This document shows positions 16,573-25,846 of a stretch of 64,000 nt of DNA, piece after piece; the stretch's first letter is position 1; the number at the start of each line of letters is the position of its first letter. A program made the position numbers and the translations under genes. The stretch is from the NCBI RefSeq assembly GCF_001634285.1, contig NZ_CP015438.1:1252001-1316000 (forward strand). Direction: 5' to 3'. The DNA comes from Anoxybacillus amylolyticus. Its GTDB lineage: Bacteria > Bacillota > Bacilli > Bacillales > Anoxybacillaceae. The notes beneath the pieces were generated by a model. The model ran no database searches, was not told the origin of the DNA, and saw nothing but the letters and a program-made list of their open reading frames with translations.

Positions 16573-17475
16573 ATGGAAAAAAGAGACATTTTATTAGAGA
16601 GTGGAACAAATGAATTAGAAGTAGTCGAATTTTTAATGGGAATGAATCCATTTGCGATTAATGTGATGAAAGTACGAGAAATTTTGAATCCAGTCCCAAT
16701 CACCAAAGTCCCTCATGCCCACCCACACGTGGAAGGAATTATCGAATTGCGCGGAGAGGTGCTCCCTGTTATCGATATGGCAAAAGCGCTCGGCTTGCCA
16801 TCTTCGGAAATACCAACACAGGATAAATTTATTGTCGCGGAATTTAACCAACAAAAAGTCGTGTTTCACGTTCACAACGTCACACGTATTCACCGTATTT
16901 CATGGAAACAAATTGAAAAACCGTCGCAAATGTATCAAGGGTTAGATGGACAAATCATCGGTGTCATCAAACTAGAAGGGAAAATGATCCTTCTTCTTGA
17001 TTTCGAAAAAATGATTGTCGACATTAATCCAGAAACAGGAATTAATGTCGAGCAAGTAAAAAAGCTCGGCAAGCGTGAACGTTCCAATAAAAAAATCGTT
17101 GTTGCGGAAGATTCGCCGTTGTTGCGCAAATTGTTGCATGACACGCTGGCAGAAGCGGGGTATGTATTTGTCGAGTTTTTTGAAAACGGGGAAGAAGCGC
17201 TTCGTTATTTACAGACAGTTGTGAAAGACGGAACACCGATTGAGCAAGAAGTACAGCTTGTTATTACCGATATTGAAATGCCGCAAATGGATGGTCATCA
17301 TTTAACGAAGCGTATTCGTGAAGAAGAAGCATTGAAAAAGCTGCCGGTAGTTATTTTTTCTTCGTTAATTACAGATGATCTTCGCCATAAAGGAGAAAAG
17401 GTAGGGGCAACTGCTCAAGTGAGCAAGCCGGAAATTGGGGAGTTAGTCAAAGTGATTGATCAGTACATTTTGTAA
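16573..17475 (+). CDS. cheV: Chemotaxis coupling protein CheV
   Basis: A 300-residue CheW-REC fusion. The N-terminal CheW domain begins ILLESGTNELEVVEF and contains NVMKVREILNPV and HVEGIIELRGEVLPVIDM; the C-terminal receiver has the acidic pair VVAEDSP, the phosphoaspartate in LVITDIEMPQMDG and the switch lysine in VSKPEI. CheV links receptors to CheA and mediates adaptation. TATAAT at 16531-16536 suggests transcription from about 16543, so the ATG at 16549 would be nearly leaderless and ATG 16573 is favoured. Matches the cheV position after patA in B. subtilis, with genes inserted between. Confidence 0.9.
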   Translation: MEKRDILLESGTNELEVVEFLMGMNPFAINVMKVREILNPVPITKVPHAHPHVEGIIELRGEVLPVIDMAKALGLPSSEIPTQDKFIVAEFNQQKVVFHVHNVTRIHRISWKQIEKPSQMYQGLDGQIIGVIKLEGKMILLLDFEKMIVDINPETGINVEQVKKLGKRERSNKKIVVAEDSPLLRKLLHDTLAEAGYVFVEFFENGEEALRYLQTVVKDGTPIEQEVQLVITDIEMPQMDGHHLTKRIREEEALKKLPVVIFSSLITDDLRHKGEKVGATAQVSKPEIGELVKVIDQYIL

Positions 17476-17509
17476 TGATCCATTATAATGGGTAAGGGGA
17501 TCGTAGTAA

Positions 17510-19117
17510 ATGGATAAATATAAGCAACATTTTTTAAAAAATATTCGTAAAAAGCTAGAAGAATGGGAATCGATGCCTTTTATTCCTCATGATGAAGTAT
17601 ACCGGCTAGTACATTCAATCGCGGGGACAGCTTCTATCATCGGGCTAGATGAAATCGGACAAAATGCTCGAAAGCTACTGGATATGTTAAACGAGGAAGA
17701 GAACAAAACATGGACGATTGAGGAAGTGAAACAGTATATATTTCAGTTAGTGAAAAGTTGCTATGAGTATGAAGAGAGTGCATCTACTACCTTTCCTAGT
17801 GAACTTTATACACAAGGAGAAGAACCGGTTATTTTATTAATTGACGACGATACATCGTTTTTGATGTATATGAAAGAAAAACTCGAAAAAATTGGATGGT
17901 ATGTCGTAGCGATTGCGAATCCTCAAAAAGCCATTACTTCTTTTTATGACGTACGACCAGATTGCGTTGTCATCGACATTCACATGAAAGAAGCGAATGG
18001 GTTTGAAGTGCTAGGATTTTTAAAAGAGAAGCTAAAACAGCAGTTTATCCCAACGATCATGGTTAGCGTAGATAATAGTAAAGTGGTACGAATAAAAAGC
18101 TATGAAATGGGTGCCGACGATTTCATTCAAAAACCGTTTGATTTGGATGAATTTATTGCTCGTGTCAAGCGGCAACTAGAAAGAAAAAGGCACATTGATG
18201 AAGTGCTATTAGTAGATGAATTGACCCATGTTTATAACCGAAAATATTTAAAACAAGCGTATGCATTAATGCAGAATGAATGGAAACGATTGGGAGAACC
18301 GTTTTGTTTAGCTATACTTGATCTGGATCATTTCAAACAAGTGAACGACCGTTACGGACACTTAGTTGGCGATATTGTTCTACGGAAATTTGCCGAGCTT
18401 TTAAGGCAAGGAACACGTATGAGTGATATCGTTGTTCGCTTTGGTGGGGAAGAATTTGTCATTTTGTTTTCTAAAACAAAAATACAAGAAGCGTATGAGG
18501 TCGCCAATCGCTTACGCGAACAGTTTGAGCGCTATCCATTTCAAGAAGAAGGTGCTACATTTTCATGCACCTTTTCTTGTGGGGTTGTGGAAGTTACCGA
18601 TGGGGATGCTCCTTTTGAGCATTGGCTCCGTCTTGCGGATAGCGCATTGTATGAAGCGAAACAAAAAGGTCGTAACCGTGTAGTGAGCGCCGTTCCTTCC
18701 CAAGGAACAGTTCAGCAAAAAACAATCAAAATTGCCGTTGTCGATGATGACCCGATTATGCGTACGATTATTACAGATATTGTCATGAAATTACCATGTG
18801 AAAGAAAAGCGAAACATGAGGTACAAACGTTTAAAGACGGTGTTGAATTTATTGATTCAAACTGGCATCAAGATCTTTCCCCGTGTTTAGTTATTTTGGA
18901 TGGCGTTATGCCGAAAATGGACGGATTGGAAGTGTTGCAATGGATTCGAATGCAAAAACGTTCCGATCGGTATAAAGTTATTATGCTTACGTCAAGGCGA
19001 AGCGAGAACGATATTGCTCGTGCGCTTGAACTCGGAGCGGATGATTATATAACAAAACCGTTTAAATTGCTCGAACTTGAGGCAAGAATTTGCCAAATGA
19101 TGAAGAGGATGAGGTAA
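17510..19117 (+). CDS. Hpt-REC-GGDEF-REC response regulator, diguanylate cyclase
   Basis: A 535-residue multidomain regulator. Residues 1-95 look like an Hpt domain: H35 in HSIAGTASIIGL, but with alanine where the usual lysine stands. Then a receiver (D156 in VVIDIHMKEANG), a GGDEF domain with the active motif RFGGEEF near residue 310 and an intact product-inhibition site RMSD five residues before it, and a second receiver (VILDGVMPKMDG near 465). It should make cyclic di-GMP under phosphorylation control. It lies 34 bp behind cheV. The next gene is now separated by a transposon remnant. Confidence 0.88.
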   Translation: MDKYKQHFLKNIRKKLEEWESMPFIPHDEVYRLVHSIAGTASIIGLDEIGQNARKLLDMLNEEENKTWTIEEVKQYIFQLVKSCYEYEESASTTFPSELYTQGEEPVILLIDDDTSFLMYMKEKLEKIGWYVVAIANPQKAITSFYDVRPDCVVIDIHMKEANGFEVLGFLKEKLKQQFIPTIMVSVDNSKVVRIKSYEMGADDFIQKPFDLDEFIARVKRQLERKRHIDEVLLVDELTHVYNRKYLKQAYALMQNEWKRLGEPFCLAILDLDHFKQVNDRYGHLVGDIVLRKFAELLRQGTRMSDIVVRFGGEEFVILFSKTKIQEAYEVANRLREQFERYPFQEEGATFSCTFSCGVVEVTDGDAPFEHWLRLADSALYEAKQKGRNRVVSAVPSQGTVQQKTIKIAVVDDDPIMRTIITDIVMKLPCERKAKHEVQTFKDGVEFIDSNWHQDLSPCLVILDGVMPKMDGLEVLQWIRMQKRSDRYKVIMLTSRRSENDIARALELGADDYITKPFKLLELEARICQMMKRMR

Positions 19118-19747
19118 GTCAACAACCGAACGACTCAAGTCGTGGGTTTGAATGCCCCATGTTGACCAGACCAAGACTTGAAACATAGTTTACGTTAGCG
19201 ATGTCATGATACGTCGGGGTGCTTCTCCAGCCCCGTCGTCGTGTAAGATTAAACAAATGTGGTAGGTCACATTCGTGTCTTGTACACGACAAGCATCGAT
19301 AACACGGTCAAGGAGAACATCACCTGTGTTGTGTAGAGGAAATGGGAGAACCCGATGGTTTTTGTATTACACACAAACAAACGTCCACTTGCCCCTTGTC
19401 GTGAAGTGGTTGCAAGAAGGCTATTGAATTGACAAGTATGGCGTTCCTAGAGGATACTTGGCAAGACAAAAATTTTTTTGGCTTCTAAACAGGAAACATG
19501 GTCAAGAATTCTGTTCCAAAAGGAAAATATAAAGGTGTGCGGTTTGGCGAAGTGGAATGTAGAAAAATGGAAGTTTTGACATCAAAGGAAAAGATGGAAA
19601 GCGAATGGCGCAACGTATTTACTACAAATATATTCGTATCATTCAACGATTGGGTGGATACACGTATCGAAAGGAGGGAATGAAACTTGCGTAAGGCGCA
19701 AGGCACAATTCCTCCCGCTCTTTCGACAGGGGCTTCCTTGCGCGAGT
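19118..19747 (+). mobile_element. Degenerate transposon remnant, probably IS200/IS605 (tnpB) type
   Basis: About 630 bp with no intact gene. The right end has GCGCAAGG (19696-19703) pairing with CCTTGCGC (19736-19743) around ACAATTCCTCCCGC...GGGGCTT, which resembles the right-end hairpins behind tnpB genes as I recall them. The left part has the small hairpin CGACT-CA-AGTCG. Weak coding remains are visible, for example a frame ending in RMAQRIYYKYIRIIQRLGG before a stop at about 19691, but no transposase domain. Assignment to the family is tentative; that it is a non-genic insertion relic is more secure. Confidence 0.45.
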
Positions 19748-19750
19748 TAA

Positions 19751-20800
19751 ATGAAGCAGATGGAGCTATTTTATTTTGCTATTGGATTCGTGGGCTTACT
19801 CATCATATTAACAAGTTTGTTTGTTTATCTTATTGTTCAAAAGACGATAGAAAACGAGAAGCGGCGAAAAATTAATGAATATAAAGAGCGTTACCAGCAG
19901 ACGATATTTCGATATTTGAATGAAGGAAGAGAGGATGGGGAACTTTCCTCCCGTTCCTCCCTTAAGCAACAGGCGTTAATGGAGCTTTTAGAACACTTCT
20001 CAAGCGTGTTAGAGAGCAAACATATTCAAGAGCGGATTCGCCAGTTTGCTGAAACACACTTTCAAAAGCGAATTCAGGAGCAACTCATGCATCGACGATG
20101 GAGCGTGCGGATGAACGCACTGTTTTTGATTGAAGATTTTCAAATGAAAGCAATGATTAACGATATCAAGCGTTTATATCACTCGCGAAAATTGACGAAA
20201 AGTGAAGAAGTACAAATTTTGAAAATATACGCTATATTTGATTACCGAGATCTTTATGAACGGATGGTTTCTCCTAAGTATCCGCTGACGGAATTTGCGT
20301 ATCGTCTCTTGTTTCGCTATATGAGCGACGATATGCTTTCTTATGCGGCTGAACGTTTTTCGGAATGGCCGTCCATAATGCAATATGCGTTCATTGACAT
20401 CATCGGAATCCGCAATCGAAGCGAGTATGGACCTTTTCTCGAGCGCCTTTTAACGAATGAATCGCCAGAAATTCGCATCCGTTCTTTAAAAGCGGTCGCG
20501 GCGATGGGCTATTTTCTCGATGTTTCAAAGCTTGAGCTCCATTTAGCTTCACCATACTGGCAAGAGCGGCTGATGGCGATTAAAGTATGCGGTAACATTC
20601 GTGCGAATGAGCTGATTCCGCAACTCGTTCGGCTATTATGCGATGAAATGTTTTCTGTTCGCTCACAAGCAGCCCATGCGTTATTGCGAATGGAAAAAGG
20701 CATAGAAGTGTTAAAAGAAGTGGCGGCTGCTTCCGATGACCCTTATGCTCGCGATATGGCTCAAGAATGGCTAGAAAGAGGATTGGAAACATGGGGATAA
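19751..20800 (+). CDS. Membrane-anchored HEAT-repeat protein
   Basis: A 349-residue protein. Residues 4-30 (ELFYFAIGFVGLLIILTSLFVYL) are a membrane anchor; a charged linker follows; the rest is alpha-helical HEAT-like repeats, clearest in PEIRIRSLKAVAAMGYF and FSVRSQAAHALLRM. No catalytic motif. A stop codon sits directly before ATG 19751, so translation starts there or at ATG 19760, both with poor ribosome binding sites, because the remnant's right end abuts the gene. It overlaps the glycosyltransferase gene by 10 bp, so the two proteins probably act together, perhaps as scaffold and synthase. Confidence 0.75.
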   Translation: MKQMELFYFAIGFVGLLIILTSLFVYLIVQKTIENEKRRKINEYKERYQQTIFRYLNEGREDGELSSRSSLKQQALMELLEHFSSVLESKHIQERIRQFAETHFQKRIQEQLMHRRWSVRMNALFLIEDFQMKAMINDIKRLYHSRKLTKSEEVQILKIYAIFDYRDLYERMVSPKYPLTEFAYRLLFRYMSDDMLSYAAERFSEWPSIMQYAFIDIIGIRNRSEYGPFLERLLTNESPEIRIRSLKAVAAMGYFLDVSKLELHLASPYWQERLMAIKVCGNIRANELIPQLVRLLCDEMFSVRSQAAHALLRMEKGIEVLKEVAAASDDPYARDMAQEWLERGLETWG

Positions 20801-22203
20801 ATGCTCAATGGTTAACGTTTCTTTCGATTGTCAGCTGGGTTGTGTTTTCGTTTATGGTAGCTGTCATCGCCTTTTATTCATTTCTATTGCTCGTCTCATT
20901 GTTTCAACTTCGCAGATCGTACCAATTAGATGAGTGGGAGCCATACGAAGAATTGCTCGACGTTAGTTACGCTAAACCGATATCGATTTTAGTTCCGGTC
21001 TATAATGAATCGGCCGGAATTTTTGGGACGGTTCGTTCGCTTTTAAGCATTGAATACCCAGAGTACGAGATTATGGTCATTAACGACGGTTCGACCGATG
21101 ATACGCTCGCCAAATTAATCGAGTCGTTCCAGCTTGTGCGCACGAACAAAGTCATTCGCCAACAATTAAAAACAAAGCCTGTCAAAGCGGTGTACCGTTC
21201 AAAACTGTATCGGCATTTGTTTGTCATTGACAAGGAAAATGGCGGCAAAGCAGACGCCTTAAATGCAGGTATTAACGTATCTCGCTACCCTTACTTTTGC
21301 TCGATTGATGGGGACTCTGTATTAGAGCGAAGCGCCTTTTTAAAAGTGATGAAGCCGATTATTGATTCGGATGGAGAAGTCATTGCTTCCGGCGGAAGCA
21401 TTCGCATCGCGAATGGCTGTGAAATTGAGCGAGGGGAAATCGTTAAAGTCGGTTTATCGCGTCACCCGCTTGTCGTGATGCAAGTGATTGAATATTTGCG
21501 CGCTTTTTTAATGGGGCGCATCGGTTTAAGCCGCCACAACCTATTGTTAATTGTGTCCGGCGCGTTCGGCGTTTTCTCAAAGCGCTGGGTCATTGAAGCG
21601 GGTGGATATGCGCATACGGTCGGGGAGGATATGGAATTGGTCGTCAGGCTTCATCGATTAATAAAAGAACGAAAAGAATCAAAAAAAATCGTGTATGTCC
21701 CTGACCCAGTATGCTGGACCGAAGCGCCGGAATCGCTAAAATATTTGCGGCGGCAGCGGAGGCGATGGCATCGCGGGTTGTTGGAAAGTTTATGGATTCA
21801 TCGCTGCATCATTTTTAATCCTAAATATGGCTCGATTGGGCTTGTGTCGATGCCGTATTTTTTCTTCATTGAATTTCTCGGACCGGTGGTGGAGCTGGCG
21901 GGATATATCATTATGATCGTATCGTTATTTCTTGGCGGCATATATATTGAATTTGCGATTTTACTCTTTTTATTATCGGTGATTTACGGCTCGATTTTTT
22001 CGATGGTTGCCGTACTTTTAGAAGAATGGACGGTGAGAAAATTTCCCAACGTATCCGACATCGTTCGCTTATTTCTATTTTCGTTCACGGAGTCGCTATG
22101 GTATCGTCCATTAACGGTATGGTGGCGCTGTGAAGGAATCATCGATGCACTTCGGAAAAAGAGAGGATGGGGAGAAATGGAAAGAAAAGGTGTGTCCAAA
22201 TGA
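20791..22203 (+). CDS. Membrane glycosyltransferase family 2, exopolysaccharide synthase-like
   Basis: A 470-residue processive GT2. One or two N-terminal membrane helices, a cytosolic GT-A domain with the D,D,D,QxxRW pattern (INDGSTDD, SIDGDS, GEDMELV, QRRRW), then about three C-terminal helices. This is the layout of IcaA/PgaC poly-N-acetylglucosamine synthases and related beta-glycan polymerases. AGAGGA at 20776-20781 serves ATG 20791 inside the HEAT gene. With an upstream diguanylate cyclase it probably makes a cyclic-di-GMP-linked exopolysaccharide; the polymer is unknown. No deacetylase gene is adjacent. Confidence 0.82.
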   Translation: MGINAQWLTFLSIVSWVVFSFMVAVIAFYSFLLLVSLFQLRRSYQLDEWEPYEELLDVSYAKPISILVPVYNESAGIFGTVRSLLSIEYPEYEIMVINDGSTDDTLAKLIESFQLVRTNKVIRQQLKTKPVKAVYRSKLYRHLFVIDKENGGKADALNAGINVSRYPYFCSIDGDSVLERSAFLKVMKPIIDSDGEVIASGGSIRIANGCEIERGEIVKVGLSRHPLVVMQVIEYLRAFLMGRIGLSRHNLLLIVSGAFGVFSKRWVIEAGGYAHTVGEDMELVVRLHRLIKERKESKKIVYVPDPVCWTEAPESLKYLRRQRRRWHRGLLESLWIHRCIIFNPKYGSIGLVSMPYFFFIEFLGPVVELAGYIIMIVSLFLGGIYIEFAILLFLLSVIYGSIFSMVAVLLEEWTVRKFPNVSDIVRLFLFSFTESLWYRPLTVWWRCEGIIDALRKKRGWGEMERKGVSK

Positions 22204-22358
22204 AGCAAAAAACATGGAATGGTTTGTCATTTGTCTATATCCATGCCATAATTTCTTTAGAAATCTTTATTAAGGAGTTTTGGTATAGACAAAAACGAAT
22301 TAAAATATGGGTGGGAACAGCGTATTGCCGCCTACAGAGCGAGTGGCAGAAAAGCTAG
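22200..22358 (+). pseudogene. Short 53-codon reading frame after the glycosyltransferase, probably a gene remnant
   Basis: The ATG overlaps the glycosyltransferase stop as ATGA, with AAAGGTGTG upstream, as a real next gene of the operon would. The product starts MKQKTWNGLSFVYIHAIISL, has no family I know, and runs into the 61-bp repeat before stopping. It may be the 5' end of a lost gene. The remaining bases to 22502 hold only the 61-bp repeat and the ribosome binding site of the response regulator. Confidence 0.3.
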
Positions 22359-22406
22359 GAATCAAGCGATGTCAATTGGTTTTTATTGGTTAATCAACAC
22401 GCCTGA
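22346..22406. repeat. 61-bp dispersed repeat, copy 2
   Basis: Counterpart of 14346-14406, about 89 percent identical, same orientation. The shared stretch ends in GGTTAATCAACACGCCTGA in both copies, after which the sequences differ completely. Confidence 0.7.
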
Positions 22407-22502
22407 TTACAAATGAAACAGTTGGGAAAAGACAGTACATGAGATGTTTAAACAATTGTATGATGAATTGAGACGAGTGTTTTTACAGAAGGGAGACGAT
22501 CG

Positions 22503-22877
22503 ATGGTGGCGAAAATTTTGCTTGCGGAAGATGAAGAAGTATTGAGGATGTTAGTGATGGATACGCTCGAAGATGAAGGATACGAAATTGACGAAGCATG
22601 TGACGGTCAAGAAGCAATTGAACTTATTAAAGAAAACGACTATGATTTAATTTTGCTTGATTATATGATGCCAATTTATACAGGGCTTGAAGTTATTCAA
22701 CAGGTACGGAACATTCCGGCGAAAAAGCATGTAAAAATTATGATGCTATCTGCCAAAAGCCAACAGACCGACCAACAGCGAGTGCTTGAAGCGGGGGCTG
22801 ATTATTTTCTAGCGAAGCCGTACAGTCCGCTCGAGTTGGTGAAACGAGTTGAGGAGATTTTGCATGGAGAAAATTAA
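22503..22877 (+). CDS. Single-domain response regulator (CheY-like)
   Basis: A 124-residue receiver with nothing attached. The acidic pocket is in LLAEDEEV, the phosphoaspartate in LILLDYMMPIYTG (about residue 53), the conserved Ser in MMLSAK, and the switch lysine in FLAKPYSP. GGGAG stands 7 nt before ATG 22503. It overlaps the hybrid kinase gene by 14 bp, so it is probably that kinase's phosphorelay partner. It may signal by binding another protein since it has no output domain. Confidence 0.88.
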   Translation: MVAKILLAEDEEVLRMLVMDTLEDEGYEIDEACDGQEAIELIKENDYDLILLDYMMPIYTGLEVIQQVRNIPAKKHVKIMMLSAKSQQTDQQRVLEAGADYFLAKPYSPLELVKRVEEILHGEN

Positions 22878-25764
22878 ACATTATTTTCGCCAAAGTTTGG
22901 CTAGGCAGTTTATTGGGTTAATGAGTCTGTTTATCGTTGTGTTTTTATTGGGTGCCTCTATTTTTCTTTGGAAACAGCAATCAATTACAAATACCTTTGA
23001 AGAAAAACGGCAACAGCTTCAAGAGAAAGCGCGGTATGCGGAGCAGTTAGATCGAGCGTTCACTCAAGCGTTTTTTGATGCTCGCGGTTATTTGGCGTTT
23101 GGACGGAAAGAGTTTAAGCAGAGCATTTTTGAACAAAAAGAACAGGTAATAGTAACATTACAAAAACTAAAGCAATTAGCAAAAAACGAAACAGACCGCC
23201 AATTTTTAGAGGATGCAGCAACGTTTACTTCTTATTATTTTGATGATTTAGTGAAAAAAGCGATTGCTAATTTTGAAGCAGGAAATATAAAAGCAGTGCT
23301 GCAAGCGTCGGAAAATGGAGGAACTGCTTCCATTCAACGTTTTCAAAAACAGATGATGGAGTATCATGATTCATTAGCTGTACAACTAGAAAATGAATAT
23401 GGTCAATTAAAAGTAGTACAAACTCAGTTGCAGCTTTCGTTTGTGTTATTCATGTTTTTTGTGTTGCTTGTATTAATGTGGATTATGAGAATGATGGCAA
23501 AACAAATAGGAAAGCCGCTTAATGCGTTCGCTCGGGCGGCTGACCAGTTTGCTCAAGATGAAACGTATAATGAATGGCAGTTTGCTAGTGTTCGACAAGA
23601 TGAGATTGGCAGGCTGTCGAGGGCGTTTCAAAAAATGATTTATAGCATTCGTGAGAAAGAAGAAAGCTTAGTTGCGCAAAATGAGGAACTAATTGCACAA
23701 CAAGATGAATTAGAGTCGCAACAAGCAGAACTTGAGCAAGCGCTTGAAGCAATGCAGCTTCGTGAACAAGAACTGAAACGACGTAATGACTTTATTAAAG
23801 GTCTTTCGAGTTCATTACACAAGCAGGAAGTACTTGACAGCATCGTTTACAATCTGTGCAAAGTGATGGATGCAGATCGAGGGATTATCGTGCTGTTAAA
23901 TGAGGAAAAATCCTATTCTGCATTTGGGCTATCAGAGCAATCGGTAAAGCAGTTTTTAGGGAACATAGATAATGGCCTATTGAAACGACTATTGCAAACG
24001 AAACAGCCATTTTCGGTAAAACGGGAAATAGAGGTATCAGAAAAAGGGTATTACGAAGAAACGATATATTCATATGATTTGCTGTTGCCTATACTTTCGG
24101 GGGAACAAGAAATAGAGGCAATGATGATGCTCAGCCGCTTTGGTGGCGACTTTTCACCTCATGAAATGGAAGAATACGAGCAGCTTTCAAAACAAGTAGC
24201 CATCTCTTTGCAAAAAATCCGGTTATATGAAGAATCGGAAAAAGACCGTCGCATGACGCAAGATATTTTAAATAATCTTCAAGAAGGAATCCAACTCGTC
24301 GATATACGAGGAACAATTTTAATGGTAAATACACAACTTAGCCATTTTTGGGGGATAGACGCCTCAAAAATGGTTCAGCTCCCGTATGAACAGTGGAAAG
24401 AAATATTGCTTCAAAAAGCAACGGATGAGAAAAGTTTGTCTCAATATTTAGATAGTGTTCTTTTTCATGAAAATAACGAAACGAAATCGTTTGTGTACCA
24501 TGTGAAAGGTGAAAAAACCGTCATTCAAATGTATGCAGAACCGCTTTACAGAGGTGGGGAGCGCTTTGGAACGATTTTTGTTCATCGCGATATAACGAAA
24601 GAATTTGAAGTCGACCAAATGAAGTCAGAGTTTGTGAGCACGGTCAGCCATGAGTTGCGCACCCCGCTTTCTAGCGTGCTTGGTTTTACGGAATTAATGT
24701 TAAATAAAGAGTTAAAACCGGAGCGACAACGGAAATATTTAACGACCATATACCAAGAAGCAAAGCGGCTGACGGCGCTCATTAACGACTTCTTAGACGT
24801 ACAGCGAATGGAAGCAGGACGGCAAACGTATGACAAAAAGTATGAAGATATCGTTCCAATTATTCAAAATGTGATCGAAACGCAAAAAGTAAATACCGCC
24901 ATCCACCAGTTTGTCATCGAGAAGGAAACCGACCAGACGATCGTGCTTGGCGACCGTGACAAACTAGCGCAAGTGTTTACGAATCTACTTAGCAATGCGG
25001 TGAAATATTCGCCGGACGGTGGGAAAGTGACGGTACGCATTTATGCGAAAGGTGATCGACTAGCCATTGACGTAACAGACGAAGGGCTAGGCATTCCAGC
25101 GGATGCGCTCCCGCATTTATTTACAAAGTTTTACCGCGTCGACAATTCGGACCGACGCCGTATTGGTGGAACGGGACTTGGGTTGGCAATTGTGAAAGAA
25201 ATTGTAAAAGCACATGATGGAGAAGTAACCGTTACGTCTGAAGTGAAAAAAGGAAGCACGTTTACGGTCAGCTTACCAGTCGTAGCTACGCTTTCTTCTT
25301 CGATACATTCGACAAGCACAAATGATGAAAACCGAATGAATGTTTTTATCGTCGAAGACGATATGAATTTAGCATCATTACTAGAAACAGAATTAACTGA
25401 TAGCGGTTTTTGCGTTCATCGGTTTAAGACGGGAAGAGAAGCGGTCGAAGCAATGAAAACGATGAAACCGGCCGCTGTGGTGCTTGATATTATGCTTGAG
25501 GAAGAGGAATTGTCTGGATGGGATGTATTAAAGAAAATGAAAACAGACAAGGAATTAGCAAACATTCCTATTGTTGTGTCGTCAGCGCTAGAGGAAAAAG
25601 AAAAGGGGATTACGCTTGGAGCAAGCGATTATCTGATTAAACCGTATCAACCGAGCCAGCTGTCAAAAACGATTTTGCAAATTTTATTGAAACAGGAGCG
25701 ACACGGAGAAATTTTAGTACCTGTTACTAACGAACATGAGTGTGGCAAAGAAAAGAACGAATAA
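22864..25764 (+). CDS. Hybrid sensor histidine kinase (HAMP-GAF-PAS-HisKA-HATPase-REC)
   Basis: A 966-residue membrane kinase. Helix 1 at about residues 15-35, an extracellular helical sensor region to about 185, helix 2 at about 190-212, then HAMP, a coiled coil rich in Q and E, a GAF domain (about 325-455), a PAS domain (about 470-590), the H box FVSTVSHELRTPLSSVLGF (about residue 596), the ATPase domain (NLLSNAVKYSP, GTGLGLAI) and a C-terminal receiver with VVLDIMLEEEE. GAGGAG at 22851-22856 serves ATG 22864, inside the regulator gene. With the neighbouring regulator it forms a phosphorelay probably feeding the cyclase/polysaccharide genes. Confidence 0.88.
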   Translation: MEKIKHYFRQSLARQFIGLMSLFIVVFLLGASIFLWKQQSITNTFEEKRQQLQEKARYAEQLDRAFTQAFFDARGYLAFGRKEFKQSIFEQKEQVIVTLQKLKQLAKNETDRQFLEDAATFTSYYFDDLVKKAIANFEAGNIKAVLQASENGGTASIQRFQKQMMEYHDSLAVQLENEYGQLKVVQTQLQLSFVLFMFFVLLVLMWIMRMMAKQIGKPLNAFARAADQFAQDETYNEWQFASVRQDEIGRLSRAFQKMIYSIREKEESLVAQNEELIAQQDELESQQAELEQALEAMQLREQELKRRNDFIKGLSSSLHKQEVLDSIVYNLCKVMDADRGIIVLLNEEKSYSAFGLSEQSVKQFLGNIDNGLLKRLLQTKQPFSVKREIEVSEKGYYEETIYSYDLLLPILSGEQEIEAMMMLSRFGGDFSPHEMEEYEQLSKQVAISLQKIRLYEESEKDRRMTQDILNNLQEGIQLVDIRGTILMVNTQLSHFWGIDASKMVQLPYEQWKEILLQKATDEKSLSQYLDSVLFHENNETKSFVYHVKGEKTVIQMYAEPLYRGGERFGTIFVHRDITKEFEVDQMKSEFVSTVSHELRTPLSSVLGFTELMLNKELKPERQRKYLTTIYQEAKRLTALINDFLDVQRMEAGRQTYDKKYEDIVPIIQNVIETQKVNTAIHQFVIEKETDQTIVLGDRDKLAQVFTNLLSNAVKYSPDGGKVTVRIYAKGDRLAIDVTDEGLGIPADALPHLFTKFYRVDNSDRRRIGGTGLGLAIVKEIVKAHDGEVTVTSEVKKGSTFTVSLPVVATLSSSIHSTSTNDENRMNVFIVEDDMNLASLLETELTDSGFCVHRFKTGREAVEAMKTMKPAAVVLDIMLEEEELSGWDVLKKMKTDKELANIPIVVSSALEEKEKGITLGASDYLIKPYQPSQLSKTILQILLKQERHGEILVPVTNEHECGKEKNE

Positions 25765-25767
25765 TAG

Positions 25768-25796
25768 AGACTGCCTTGGAAAGGGCAGTCTTTTTT
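25768..25796 (+). terminator. Terminator after the hybrid kinase
   Basis: AGACTGCC / GGGCAGTCT with a TTGGAAA loop followed by TTTTTTG. It closes the signalling block before the germination operon. Confidence 0.85.
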
Positions 25797-25846
25797 GTAT
25801 TAAAAAAAGGAAAGCTATACATAATAACAGTAATGGAGGGATGAAG

